Below are positions 1 through 11,672 of a stretch of DNA of 58,289 nt, piece after piece. The stretch is taken from positions 1 to 58,289 of the forward strand of contig NZ_JARCJD010000021.1 in NCBI RefSeq assembly GCF_028890115.1. The letters run 5' to 3'. Below the pieces are notes generated by a model. It was not told where the DNA came from, did no database searches, and saw only the letters and a list, made by a program, of their open reading frames with translations. This DNA comes from Phaeobacter sp. QD34_24. Lineage in GTDB: Bacteria; Pseudomonadota; Alphaproteobacteria; Rhodobacterales; Rhodobacteraceae. The number at the start of each line of letters is the position of its first letter. Position 1 is the first letter of the stretch. The translations under genes were made by a program, and so were the position numbers.

Positions 1-74
<74 letters not shown>

Positions 75-158
75 ATAAATCCAACAAGAAAATCAAAACA
101 CCAAGTGGCCGAACAGGCCTCCTTCGAATACCTTACCGTTACATGATCGACAGCAAGG

Positions 159-1106
159 TCAATGCGACCGCCCCGGTCGCCGGACCTGTGACGGCACCAC
201 GCCAAAAGTCCGGCGGAAGGCGGTGGCAAAGTTGGCGGATGACCCGTAACCGGCCAGCTCGGCTGCTTCCTCCACGCTGAGCTGATCCCTTTCCAAAGCG
301 GCGCGGGCCAGGTTCAGGCGAATATGGCGGGCATGCGACAGCGGTGCCCGACCATGGGCTTTTTGGATGAGACGGCGCAGACCGGACAGGCTCACCCCCC
401 CTTCAGTGGCCATGTCCTGCAACGTTGGCAGCGGCCCCGGCTGCCGGGCGAAGTCCTCGATCCGGCGCAATTGCGAAAGCTCCCGCTGAGTCAGATCGGA
501 GCCCACCCGCTGCCCCGGTAGATCGTCAAAACAGCCCGCCACAAGCTGCAGCGACATCGCCTCGGCCTGCAGCCGGACGATCGGTGCGGCAAAGCTCGAG
601 GTTTGCGCCAGCTTTTCCAAAATACGGGTTTGCTGCAGATCCGCATCCCATTCGAGACGGAGCAGAGGCTCACCGGCACCTGTGGGCGGCAGCATGAGAC
701 CGTTCTGATCCAACCACTCCTGCGACATTTGAATGCTGATCTTCCGCACATATTCATTGGGCTGCGAGCGGCGAATGAAGCGCTGGGTTTCATCAATCGA
801 CGTCAGCACCAGCTTGAGCGGAGCCCCGGGTCTGCGTCCCAGGTTCATCGGCTGCCCGGCAAGCGAGGCTTCGGTGCTGCCCTCCAGGAAACAATGCAAA
901 ACCGCCCCTGGATGGCGCTGGCTGTTGATTTCGAAACTCTGTCGGGCCGTGGCATTCAATGTGTGCAGGCCAAAGCCATTCTGCAGTTCCTGCGCCGTCA
1001 ACAGCCCCTCAAAGACATGCGGCTTCGGGCTGTCTGTCTTGCTGAACCAATCCAGCTGCCGCGCGTCGGTGGGGGCCTCGGGGATATGGGTGCCATGTCC
1101 GGCCAT
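159..1106 (-). CDS. AraC-family transcriptional regulator of the siderophore locus
   Basis: 315-residue protein whose last ~100 residues hold the AraC double helix-turn-helix. The first helix region is around LQDMATEGGVSLSGLRRL, the second around VEEAAELAGYGSSANFATAF, ending in the usual FRRTFG..PSQVRR. The N-terminal ~200 residues have no recognised ligand-binding signature. It is divergent from the TonB receptor across 162 bp. PchR/YbtA-type AraC proteins in this position often activate uptake of a ferri-siderophore, so that role is inferred. The ligand is unknown. The start is the first ATG. Confidence 0.85.
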   Translation of the reverse strand: MAGHGTHIPEAPTDARQLDWFSKTDSPKPHVFEGLLTAQELQNGFGLHTLNATARQSFEINSQRHPGAVLHCFLEGSTEASLAGQPMNLGRRPGAPLKLVLTSIDETQRFIRRSQPNEYVRKISIQMSQEWLDQNGLMLPPTGAGEPLLRLEWDADLQQTRILEKLAQTSSFAAPIVRLQAEAMSLQLVAGCFDDLPGQRVGSDLTQRELSQLRRIEDFARQPGPLPTLQDMATEGGVSLSGLRRLIQKAHGRAPLSHARHIRLNLARAALERDQLSVEEAAELAGYGSSANFATAFRRTFGVVPSQVRRPGRSH

Positions 1107-1268
1107 AGTCGGGTCCAGTCTCTGAAATCAAAACCCGGTGGCGAAGGGACAGCGGTTTTGCGCGTTTTGCAAAGCAATTTGAACAGCGCGCAAAGGTCGT
1201 CGGCTGGCGGGACACATCTCGATAACTTACTAATCCAACGGAAATAGTCAACTAATGGGAATGATACC
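1107..1268. promoter_or_regulatory. Divergent promoter region, AraC regulator / TonB receptor
   Basis: 162-bp spacer between two divergent starts. The half next to the receptor is AT-richer, with a weak ribosome site (GGGAA) before the receptor ATG. No perfect Fur, Irr or RirA box could be picked out by eye. Location as the shared control region is inferred from gene orientation only. Confidence 0.45.
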
Positions 1269-3233
1269 ATGCTGCGGATGCCGTTGCGCTTCTTCATGCT
1301 GGCCGGGACCGCATTGTCCACGCCTTTTCTTGCCACCACAGCCCTGGCCCAGGAGGGTGAGGCTGTAGACCTGGGAGAAATTCGGATCGAGGCGCCAGAG
1401 GCCCAGGCCTTGCTCGGCAATGAAGAGATCACCGAAGAGATGATCGAGGCCCGCAATCCTTCGACCACCAAGGATATCTTCGCCGGGGAAAGCGCGGTGA
1501 ACGCAGGCGGCGGCGCGGCCATTGCGCAGAAGGTCTTTGTGAACGGGATCGAGGAAAGCCTGCTCTCTGTCACCATCGACGGCGCCCGGCAGAACAAATC
1601 GGCCTTTCACCACACCGGCAACGTGCTGCTGGATCCCGAACTGCTGAAATCGGTCGAGATCAGCAAAGGCCTGGCACCGGCCGATGCAGGTGCGGGGGCT
1701 CTGGCGGGCTCCATCGCCTATCAAACCAAGGACGCCGCCGATCTGCTGGAAGACGGAGACAATTTTGGCGGTCAGGCCCGGCTTGGAACCAGCGACAACG
1801 GGATCGATTTGGAAACTTCGCTGGCGCTGTTCGGCCGCCAGGGTGGCTTTGAATTCCTGTTGAGCGGAACCCGTCGCACGGGCGATGATTATGAGGATGG
1901 CGACGGCAATACGGTCCTGGGCACCCAGGCCGATCTGACCGACTATGTCGGCAAGCTAGCCTATGAAAGCCAGTCGGGCCACCGGTTTGAATTTGCGGCC
2001 TCGCGGACCGAAGACACCGGGCTGCGCGCAGCACAGGCCGGTCCTGGCGGGATCCTGTTCATCCGACCCGATCTTGCCGGCATCACCTCCGGGCCCAGCG
2101 TGCTGGCCGAAGGTCTGTCGCGCCGGACCTCCTACACGTTGACCTATTCCAACACCCAATCGCAGGGGATCTGGGATCCGGTCGTTCAGCTGAGCCACAA
2201 CGAGCAGGAAATCGATGCCATCGGTGTTTATGGCACCAACAAGAGCCTGAGCGGCACCATCAAGAACCGCTTTGCGATCACTGGCGGCACATTGACCGCC
2301 GGTCTGGATTTCTTCAATGAAAGCGCCGAAGGCGCGGGTCGGGGGCCTGGTCCCTTTGGCTCGTCAGGTCGGGAGGAGCTGGATAATATCGGCCTCTTTG
2401 CGCAGGCGCGCCAGGATCTGGGGGACCGGTTTTCGGTCAGCTATGGCGCCCGTTATGACAGCCAGGATTTTACCGCTGCCGATGGCTCCCGGTTCTCAGG
2501 CGACGGCTTCAGCGCCAATGGTTCGCTTGACGTGATCCTCTCCGACACCTGGACCTTGAACGCCGGTCTGGCGTCTAGCTGGGGTGGCTATGAACTTGGC
2601 GAGGCGGGGTTGGTGAACTTTGGCGGCGCCTGGGATTACACCGGCTTTACCACCTCGCGCGCCAATGCCGGCCGGATCGGCCTGCGGTTTGACAATGGCA
2701 CCTGGAAGGCCAGCGCCGCTCTGTTCCGGACAGATGTGGACGACATTTCCGCAGTCCTTCCCACCGGCGGTGCCCGTGGCGCCACGGCGGACCTGAAGAG
2801 CCAGGGCATCGATACAACGCTGGAATATGCCTGGGCGAGCGGGTTTGCGCGGGCCAGCTGGACCTATGCGGATGTCGAGCTGAACGGCGCCGCAGTCGGG
2901 TCAACAGCCTATTACCTGGGGCGTCCCATGGGGCACCTGATCGCGCTGGAAGCGGGCTGGACGCTGGACGACCAATGGCGTTTCGGCGGCACCGCCGAAA
3001 TTGCGCTGAAGAACAGCGACACGGCTGTTGAGCTGCCCGGCTATGAAGTGGTGAACGTCTATGCGGCCTATACCCCGCGCAGCCTGAGCAACCTCGAGGT
3101 CCGGCTCGACCTGCGCAATCTCCTGAACGAGACCTATGCAAGCCGCAGCGCCGATGGCATCGACTCCACCCGGGTGATCCCCCTGAACGAGCCCGGCCGT
3201 ACGATCGGACTGACCGCGCGCCTCAAGTTCTGA
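1269..3233 (+). CDS. TonB-dependent outer-membrane receptor, probably ferric siderophore
   Basis: 654 residues, with a signal peptide (1-27, cut near ATTALAQ) and a plug domain carrying VTIDGARQNKSAFHH and the VEISKGLAPADAGAGALAG block. A long beta-barrel follows with alternating aromatic strands, ending in the terminal-Phe pattern GLTARLKF typical of BAM substrates. Length fits small siderophore or haem receptors. The neighbours (FecCD permeases, FatB/CeuE-type binding protein, AraC regulator) favour a ferri-siderophore. The FHHTGNVLLDPELLKSVEI block also occurs in haem-type receptors, so the substrate is not settled. A few residues of N-terminal start ambiguity exist (second Met at residue 4). 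Confidence 0.88.
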   Translation: MLRMPLRFFMLAGTALSTPFLATTALAQEGEAVDLGEIRIEAPEAQALLGNEEITEEMIEARNPSTTKDIFAGESAVNAGGGAAIAQKVFVNGIEESLLSVTIDGARQNKSAFHHTGNVLLDPELLKSVEISKGLAPADAGAGALAGSIAYQTKDAADLLEDGDNFGGQARLGTSDNGIDLETSLALFGRQGGFEFLLSGTRRTGDDYEDGDGNTVLGTQADLTDYVGKLAYESQSGHRFEFAASRTEDTGLRAAQAGPGGILFIRPDLAGITSGPSVLAEGLSRRTSYTLTYSNTQSQGIWDPVVQLSHNEQEIDAIGVYGTNKSLSGTIKNRFAITGGTLTAGLDFFNESAEGAGRGPGPFGSSGREELDNIGLFAQARQDLGDRFSVSYGARYDSQDFTAADGSRFSGDGFSANGSLDVILSDTWTLNAGLASSWGGYELGEAGLVNFGGAWDYTGFTTSRANAGRIGLRFDNGTWKASAALFRTDVDDISAVLPTGGARGATADLKSQGIDTTLEYAWASGFARASWTYADVELNGAAVGSTAYYLGRPMGHLIALEAGWTLDDQWRFGGTAEIALKNSDTAVELPGYEVVNVYAAYTPRSLSNLEVRLDLRNLLNETYASRSADGIDSTRVIPLNEPGRTIGLTARLKF

Positions 3234-3327
3234 GGCGGAAGGCACTCAGGACCCTTGTCCAAGACCACACACAGAGGGGTGTCATGCGCCCCTCTGCCCC
3301 ATCTCCAGCAACGGATGCCAGATCAAG

Positions 3328-3633
3328 ATGCTCAGACAAACCGGCCGGTTCGAAACCCGGCACGCCAGCAAATACCTGCAGCAGCTCTGCAAACATTTTG
3401 CCCATAAGGTCGAGGTCAACCACGACAGCAGTGCGGGCCAGGTCGCCTTTCCTTTTGGCCCGGCTCATCTCAGGGCAACCGAGCAGGCGCTTGTGGCGGA
3501 AATCTCCGGTGCGGACGACGCCGCCCTGTCCCGTGGCCGCGGGGTGATTGACAGCCACCTGAAGACATTCGCCTTCCGGGAAGACTTCGAAACCATGACC
3601 TGGTCGGACCGCGACAACGGTCAGGGGTCCTGA
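3328..3633 (+). CDS. DUF2218 family small protein
   Basis: 101 residues beginning MLRQTGRFETRHASKYLQQLCKHFAHK, followed by GQVAFPFGPAHL and a C-terminal HLKTFAFREDF block. This is the DUF2218 pattern, a small soluble family frequently encoded beside siderophore uptake or reductase genes and of unproven function. It lies 94 bp after the TonB receptor on the same strand and faces the ABC ATPase gene, which ends 102 bp away. Probably co-transcribed with the receptor. A role in handling iron or ferri-siderophore in the cytoplasm is only suggested by context. Confidence 0.75.
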   Translation: MLRQTGRFETRHASKYLQQLCKHFAHKVEVNHDSSAGQVAFPFGPAHLRATEQALVAEISGADDAALSRGRGVIDSHLKTFAFREDFETMTWSDRDNGQGS

Positions 3634-3734
3634 GGCGGGCTTGCCCTGAGTAGGTTTTGAGCAGTTCTTAGGTTGCTCAGCCCTGTCATGCAGGTACAGG
3701 CTCAGGGGCCGCACAAGCCAAACGTGATCGGAGG

Positions 3735-4487
3735 TCAGACCAGCACCACCGGGCGCCCTGCGGCGATTTCCACCCGCGCCTCGGTTTCAAAGACCGAACG
3801 AAGCATCGCCTCGGTCACCACCTCCCGCGGGGCGCCATCGGCGACGACCGCGCCACCCTTCATCACCACGATGCGATCCGCATAGGCGGTGGCGTAGTTG
3901 ATATCGTGCAGCACGATCACCACGGTCCGCCCCTTGCTGTCGGCCAGATCCCGCAGCTGGGCCATCAAGGCCCGCGAGGCGGCCAGGTCCAGATTGTTCA
4001 GCGGCTCATCCAGCAGCAGGAAATCGGTGTCCTGCACATAGGCCATCGCGACAAAGGCCCGCTGCCGCTGACCACCCGACAGGGTCTCAAGGTGCCGCTG
4101 CGCAAAGGGCATCAGATCGAACAGTTGCAGCGCCTCCTCCACCCGGGCGCGGTCCTGGGCATCGGGTCGGCCGCGATGATGCGGGTAGCGGCCAAAACCC
4201 ACCAGATCGCGCACGGTCAACCGGCTGGAGGCGTTCACATGCTGCGGCAGGATCGCCAGTTTGCGGGCCAGCGCGCGATCATCGCATGCGCCGATCTCCA
4301 GATCGTCCACGGCAATCCTGCCGCTTTGCAGGCTCTGCAACCGTGCCACCAGCGACAAGAGCGTCGATTTACCAGCCCCGTTGGGACCGGCCAGGGCGAT
4401 CACCCCGCCGCGTCTGAGCTGCAGGCTCACATTGCGCAGGATCTGCGCGCTGCCGATCCGGTAGGAGACGCCCTGAACATCGATCAT
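3735..4487 (-). CDS. Siderophore ABC transporter ATP-binding protein
   Basis: 250 residues with Walker A (GPNGAGKST), Q-loop (ILPQH), signature LSGGQRQRAF, Walker B (DFLLLDEP) and H-loop (VLHDIN), the FecE/FepC arrangement. It energises the two FecCD-type permeases. The ATG at 4487 is chosen because it overlaps the upstream permease stop by four bases (ATGA), implying translational coupling; the frame is open far upstream but that part is out-of-frame permease. Last gene of a four-gene operon running binding protein, permease, permease, ATPase. Confidence 0.93.
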   Translation of the reverse strand: MIDVQGVSYRIGSAQILRNVSLQLRRGGVIALAGPNGAGKSTLLSLVARLQSLQSGRIAVDDLEIGACDDRALARKLAILPQHVNASSRLTVRDLVGFGRYPHHRGRPDAQDRARVEEALQLFDLMPFAQRHLETLSGGQRQRAFVAMAYVQDTDFLLLDEPLNNLDLAASRALMAQLRDLADSKGRTVVIVLHDINYATAYADRIVVMKGGAVVADGAPREVVTEAMLRSVFETEARVEIAAGRPVVLV

Positions 4488-5428
4488 CGTTTCAACCCTT
4501 TCAGAAGCAAAAGCAGGAACACCAGCCCGCCCAGGAATTCGACCACCACGCTCAGCGGCGTATCCAGATGCATGACCCGCTCCATCAGCCATTGCCCACC
4601 CACCAGCACGATCCCGGCCATCAACACCCCGCCGGGCAGCAGCACCGCATGGCGATGCGTCGGCAGCACGACATAGGTGAGCGCGGTCACCAGCAGTCCG
4701 AAGAAGGCAACCGGCCCCACAAGGGCGGTGGACACGGCCACCAGGACCGAGATCAGCAAAAGGACGAGCCGCTGCCCCGTGAGCGGGTTCTCTCCCAACG
4801 ACAGCGCGGCGGTCGGCCCCAGCGCCAGCACATCCAGTCGGAACCGCAACCGCCAGGCCATGGCCAGTGCCACAAGGCTGAGCAGGGCCGCCAGCGCCAG
4901 CAGATCGGTCTCGGCCCGGGAAAAGCGCGCAAAGGAGGCCGCCTGCACGGCTGCGTATTCGTTCGGGTCGATCATCCGTTGCAGGAAGCTGGTGATCGAG
5001 CGCAGCATCACCGCCAGCACCACCCCGGTTAGCACCATCCGCATCAGATCGCTCTGCCCTTGCCGCAGCACTGCACCGAACAGGGCCACCGCCGCAGCGC
5101 ATAAGAGCACCGCATTGCCCAGCACCACCAGCCAGGGATCAATCTGCTGATAGGCCTGAGCTCCGAAGGCGAAGACAATGCCGCTCAGGATCAGCAGGTA
5201 AAGCGCGTCGAAGCCCATGATCGATGGGGTCAGGATCCGGTTGCCGGTAATGGTCTGGAACATAATCGCCGCCACCGCCTGGGCGGCGCCGACCAGGAGA
5301 AGCGCCGCCAGCTTCAGGCCACGAAACTCCAGCGCAAAGGCCCAGCTGCCCCGCACACCGGTCAACAGATAGCCAAGGCAGCACAGGATCAGTGCCAGCA
5401 CCAGCAGAAGCATCCGGTTACGCAGCAT
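4484..5428 (-). CDS. FecCD-family siderophore ABC permease, second subunit
   Basis: 314 residues from the ATG at 5428 (MLRNRMLLLVLAL); a start 18 bases further upstream is possible. Multiple membrane helices, with the FecCD hallmark near the C-terminus (ALVGPVAFFGLLVTALTYV) corresponding to the coupling loop that contacts the ATPase. It overlaps the preceding permease by about 11 bases and the ATPase by four. Together the two permeases form the heterodimeric channel for a ferri-siderophore across the inner membrane. Equivalent to FatC or FatD, but the order cannot be assigned from sequence alone. Confidence 0.9.
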   Translation of the reverse strand: MLRNRMLLLVLALILCCLGYLLTGVRGSWAFALEFRGLKLAALLLVGAAQAVAAIMFQTITGNRILTPSIMGFDALYLLILSGIVFAFGAQAYQQIDPWLVVLGNAVLLCAAAVALFGAVLRQGQSDLMRMVLTGVVLAVMLRSITSFLQRMIDPNEYAAVQAASFARFSRAETDLLALAALLSLVALAMAWRLRFRLDVLALGPTAALSLGENPLTGQRLVLLLISVLVAVSTALVGPVAFFGLLVTALTYVVLPTHRHAVLLPGGVLMAGIVLVGGQWLMERVMHLDTPLSVVVEFLGGLVFLLLLLKGLKR

Positions 5429-6371
5429 GGGCCGAGCCTTTGCCATAGAGCATCCACAGGAAGACCGCCGCGCCAATGATACCGATCACCGTCGAGGCCG
5501 GAATTTCGAAGGGGTGGATCACCAGACGGCCAAGCAGATCCGCCGCCAGCACCAGGGCCGCACCTGCCAGCGCCGTCACCGGCAGGCTGCGGCGCAGGTT
5601 GTCGCCTGCCAACCGGCTGACCAGATTGGGCACCACCAGCCCGATAAAGGGGATCATCCCAACGGTCACCACCGTCAGCCCGGTGACCAGGGCAATCACC
5701 ACAAGCCCACTCATTACCACTTGCCGGTAGTTGAGGCCCAGGTTCAGGCTGACCTCCTGTCCCAGTCCCAGGATCGAGAATTGATCCGCCACCAGATAGC
5801 TGAACACCACTGCCAGCCCGGCCAGCCACAACAGCTCATAGCGGCCGCGCATGGTGCCGGAGAACTCGCCACTGGTCCAGATTTCCAGGTACTGCAGCAT
5901 ATCGGCCTGAAAGGCGACATAGGCGGTTCCGGCGCCGATGACGCCGCCATAGACCAGCCCCACCAGGGGCACCAGCAAGGGCTGCGCGGGCGGCAGCCGC
6001 TGGGTGATGGCAAAGAACCCCAAGCTGCCCGCCAGCGCCACCGAGGAGGCCAAGGCCATCTTCAGCGCCACCGAAGCCCCGGGCAGCAGCATTGAAACCA
6101 GCAGGATCCCGAGGATCGCGCTTTGCCCGGTTCCGGCGGTCATCGGCTCGACAAAGCGGTTGCGGGCAATCAGCTGCATGATCTGCCCGGCAATCGCCAG
6201 CGACGCGCCGGTCAGCAGCGCAGCCAGCAGCCGCGGCAGGCGGCTGTCACGGATCAGCGCCCAGGCCTCGCCATTGGTCAGGCTCCGGGCATCAAGTCCC
6301 GTTGCCCCCACCAGTAACGACAGGGTGCTCAGCAGGATCAGCGCCAACAGGGCCAGCAGAGCAGCGCGCAT
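5418..6371 (-). CDS. FecCD-family siderophore ABC permease, first subunit
   Basis: 317 residues, about nine or ten hydrophobic helices. The FecCD signature is present as GMIPFIGLVVPNLVSRLAG, with the helix-8 region VSLNLGLNYRQV before it. The start codon lies seven bases after the binding-protein stop, so the genes are in one transcript. Paired with the second permease as a heterodimer. No frame disruption. Confidence 0.92.
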   Translation of the reverse strand: MRAALLALLALILLSTLSLLVGATGLDARSLTNGEAWALIRDSRLPRLLAALLTGASLAIAGQIMQLIARNRFVEPMTAGTGQSAILGILLVSMLLPGASVALKMALASSVALAGSLGFFAITQRLPPAQPLLVPLVGLVYGGVIGAGTAYVAFQADMLQYLEIWTSGEFSGTMRGRYELLWLAGLAVVFSYLVADQFSILGLGQEVSLNLGLNYRQVVMSGLVVIALVTGLTVVTVGMIPFIGLVVPNLVSRLAGDNLRRSLPVTALAGAALVLAADLLGRLVIHPFEIPASTVIGIIGAAVFLWMLYGKGSAHAA

Positions 6372-6377
6372 GGCGGA

Positions 6378-7274
6378 TCAGTGGCCTTCGAAACGCGCGA
6401 TCAGCTGATCCAGCGTGCGGGTCATCGACTGGATGCCACCACCTGCAACATAGATGTCGGCCGAATTCAGATAGATCACCTGCCCCGAGGACCAGGCCTT
6501 GGTGCCCTGCACCAGCACATTGTCGAGCGTCGCCGCAGCCCCTTCGCCGGGGCGACCGATAGCTGAGAGCCGGTCCAGCACGATCAGCCAATCGGGGTTC
6601 TTGTCGCGGATGAACTCGAAGGAGATGCTCTCACCATGGACCGAGGCGCCGATCTCGGGCGCGGCTTCCGGCAGCTCCAGATCCGTGTGCAGCCAGCCAA
6701 AGCGGCCACCGGTTCCATAGGCCGAGATCTTGGGGCCGTTGGTCATGATGACCAGCGCGGTGCCCTTGCCTGCGGCGGCCGCCCTGGCCCGTTGCAGCCG
6801 GTCTTCGAACGCCGCCTTCAGGTCGGCGGCCCTGTCCTGGCGGGAGAAGATCTCGCCATAGGTCTGCAACCGCGCCAGCCCTTCGGCCACAGTGTCATGC
6901 CCCACCGTCATATCGATGGCAGGGGCGATCCGCGACAGGGGTTTCACCTGATCGGAACTGCGGCTGCCGACAACGATCAGATCCGGCGCCAGCGCGTGCA
7001 GCGCCTCCATATCGGGTTCCCAGAAGGTTCCGAGATCCGCCGCCTTGGCTGCCGTTTCCTCCAGGTACTCCACATAAAGCCCGTTCAGCGTCCCCGCGAT
7101 CGGCACGCCGAGGGCGACCAGCGTATCCACCGCCGCCACATCAAAAACCGCCACCGTTCCGGGGCTGTCCGGCACCTCGGCAGGGCCGCGCGCGGTGTCG
7201 ACGGTCAGGGGGGCGGCCAGGGCCGCGCCGGTCAGGAAAAGGGTGGCAGCACAAGCAAGCGTTCTGAGGATCAT
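6378..7274 (-). CDS. Periplasmic siderophore-binding protein (FatB/CeuE/YclQ type)
   Basis: 298 residues: signal peptide 1-20 ending ALA-AP, then a class III binding-protein fold. Recognisable blocks are VFDVAAVDTLVALG, LGTFWEPDMEALHALAPDLIVV (first lobe), the connecting helix, and GGRFGWLHTDL and the WLIVLDR segment (second lobe). FatB, CeuE and YclQ relatives bind catecholate siderophores such as petrobactin. No lipobox cysteine is seen, so it is probably soluble rather than a lipoprotein. First gene of the ABC operon. Its start sits inside a possible leader hairpin (gcaagcc/ggcttgc) described separately. Confidence 0.88.
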   Translation of the reverse strand: MILRTLACAATLFLTGAALAAPLTVDTARGPAEVPDSPGTVAVFDVAAVDTLVALGVPIAGTLNGLYVEYLEETAAKAADLGTFWEPDMEALHALAPDLIVVGSRSSDQVKPLSRIAPAIDMTVGHDTVAEGLARLQTYGEIFSRQDRAADLKAAFEDRLQRARAAAAGKGTALVIMTNGPKISAYGTGGRFGWLHTDLELPEAAPEIGASVHGESISFEFIRDKNPDWLIVLDRLSAIGRPGEGAAATLDNVLVQGTKAWSSGQVIYLNSADIYVAGGGIQSMTRTLDQLIARFEGH

Positions 7275-7275
7275 G

Positions 7276-7321
7276 GCAAGCCTTTCGGTATCTCATCGGT
7301 CTGAAAAGAGGTCCGGCTTGC
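7276..7321 (-). promoter_or_regulatory. Possible leader hairpin over the binding-protein start
   Basis: On the minus strand GCAAGCC (7321-7315) can pair with GGCTTGC (7282-7276), placing the ribosome site (GAAAGG) and the bases next to the ATG in the stem or loop. A 32-base loop and only seven pairs make this a weak candidate. Upstream, GGGAAGG followed by CGCAAGCCGGA loosely resembles the 3' half of a cobalamin riboswitch, but the conserved core is missing. Confidence 0.25.
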
Positions 7322-7537
7322 GACAGGCGGCTGCATGACGCTGGCTTCCCTTCCCTTGCCACATGCGGCAATGAAAGGCCATGCGATTCAGGTGCCTGTT
7401 TCCCTATGGGCGTTGCGGGAAACGAACATGCGGCAGGGCGCGGGCGGTTCAGGCTGTCCGGGGGATGCTCCGGTGCGCCTGACCGGCAAGGCTGCGTAGC
7501 ACAGCCGGTTCCGCATCATCGCGCCCACGGAAACGGT

Positions 7538-7589
7538 GACAGGCGGCGGTTTGCATCCGGGATTTGCCCCGATGCTTCCGCCGCCTGTC
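7538..7589. repeat. Inverted repeat, 12-bp stem with nested inner hairpin
   Basis: gacaggcggcgg (7538-7549) is the exact reverse complement of ccgccgcctgtc (7578-7589). The 28-base interior has its own stem gcatc/gatgc extended by ggg/ccc. No T-tract follows on either strand, so it is not a standard intrinsic terminator. It lies 71 bases past the nrdF stop and may still end or stabilise that transcript. Confidence 0.6.
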
Positions 7590-7659
7590 CTGTCTGCCTG
7601 TCCTGTCTGACTGACAGAGCCTTATCTTGACGGTTGCCTCATCTCAGTGAGGCCAGGGA

Positions 7660-10752
<3,093 letters not shown>

Positions 10753-10771
<19 letters not shown>

Positions 10772-11178
10772 AAATCTCTCCCTAGTCGTTCTAGCCCCGT
10801 CTTGACGTGGGCAATGTCGGTTTCGGTTCCCGCCAGCTCGAAAGAGTAGAGCAGCGGGACATTGCATTTCTGCGCAATAATGCGACCGGCCAGGGCGTAT
10901 GTCTCGCCAAAGTTCCGGTTGCCTGCGCCAATCACACCCTTGATCCAGGCGCGCTTGCCCGGGTCGTTCAGAAAGCGGATCACCTGCTTTGGCACCGCTC
11001 CACGGCCCTCGCCATCCGCATAGGTCGGACAGATCAGGACAAAGGGGCGACAGAGATCCGGCAAGGGGCCTTCACCAATCGGAATGCGCAAAAATGGAAG
11101 ACCCAAGCGCTGAACAAAGCGATGGGTGTTCCCGGATTCCGATGAAAAGTAGACCAGCGCCGGAACTGGCGCGCACAT
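10753..11178 (-). CDS. nrdI: Flavodoxin-like NrdI, activator of NrdF
   Basis: 141 residues: a short flavodoxin fold with the FMN phosphate loop [12 protein letters not shown], the 60s region [11 protein letters not shown] and the 90s loop [11 protein letters not shown], all diagnostic of NrdI. NrdI supplies superoxide or peroxide to assemble the Mn-tyrosyl cofactor of NrdF. It starts three bases after the nrdH stop and overlaps nrdE at its 3' end, so translation is probably coupled through the operon. Confidence 0.95.
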
Positions 11179-11181
11179 CGC

Positions 11182-11403
11182 CTAGGCGAGACGTGCGATC
11201 ATGTCGGGACGGAAGCCCGACCAGTGATCGCCACCGGCAACAACAACAGGCGCCTGACGGTAACCCAGCTCGGTCACATGGGTCATGGCGTGGTCATCCT
11301 GGGTCAGGTCAATCACGTCATATGTGATCCCCTTGGCGTCCAGCGCACGCGTGGTCGCGGTACATTGCACACAGGCCGGCTTGGAATAGACGATAATGCT
11401 CAT
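11182..11403 (-). CDS. nrdH: Glutaredoxin-like electron donor NrdH
   Basis: 73 residues, MSIIVYSKPACVQCTATTRALDAKG, with the CxxC pair Cys-Val-Gln-Cys, the cis-Pro segment QAPVVV and the C-terminal GDHWSGFRPDMI characteristic of NrdH. It donates electrons to NrdE. First gene of the operon. The ATG at 11403 is preceded by GAGGGA about four bases away; the frame stays open upstream into the riboswitch leader but that part is not coding. Expression is expected to be repressed by cobalamin through the leader. Confidence 0.94.
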   Translation of the reverse strand: MSIIVYSKPACVQCTATTRALDAKGITYDVIDLTQDDHAMTHVTELGYRQAPVVVAGGDHWSGFRPDMIARLA

Positions 11404-11499
11404 GGGTCCCTCAGTCCTTTTATTGGCAGCCGGGGACGTCCTGAGCCGCAGCAGCTCAAGTGCGTTCCCGAACCCACCGTTCGTGGTTGTCATCTTGTG

Positions 11500-11672
11500 G
11501 CTCGGCAGGTCTCCTGACTTGCGGATCAAGGCCTGGGCCGACCTTCCCGAAAGCATGCTCTCAGTGGCACATTCAGCCTAGCTCACCGCTTACAGTTGCG
11601 GGGGCAGTGCCGGACTCTCACCGGCTTCCCTCTTAGCTTCCGATGGAATCGAAAGAACCGAAGCTACACGAT
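11500..11672 (-). promoter_or_regulatory. Cobalamin (B12) riboswitch upstream of nrdHIEF
   Basis: Reading the minus strand, the canonical parts appear in order: GGTTCTTTCG near 11660, AAGAGGGAAGCCGGTGAGA, the core CCGCAACTGTAAGCGG, GCCACTG, GGGAAGG, and the closing AGTCAGGAGACCTGCC (11519-11504). This is the standard class of B12 riboswitch, normally an OFF switch. It ends about 100 bases before nrdH; that leader has a small GAGC/GCTC hairpin but no clear T-tract terminator. B12 would therefore be expected to shut down this B12-independent reductase when a B12-dependent NrdJ can work. Confidence 0.95.

Larger units (their letters stand above)
7275..7659. other. 385-bp intergenic region with several inverted repeats
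   Basis: Spacer between the end of nrdF and the start of the siderophore-binding protein, both on the minus strand. It holds a 12-bp inverted repeat (7538-7589), a 7-bp one (gtttccc 7398-7404 with gggaaac 7417-7423) and a 7-bp one bracketing the binding-protein ribosome site (7276-7282 with 7315-7321). A 74-codon plus-strand reading frame here has no recognisable protein character. The operon promoter is presumably in this region. Confidence 0.5.

Noticed and set aside
7275-7423. A second cobalamin riboswitch before the siderophore-binding protein
   Set aside because: GGGAAGG and CGCAAGCCGGA look similar to the 3' half, but the CCGCAACTG core and the closing AGTCAGGA are absent.
7406-7630. 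A 74-codon plus-strand ORF
   Set aside because: Overlaps the inverted repeat region, no ribosome site, no recognisable protein pattern.
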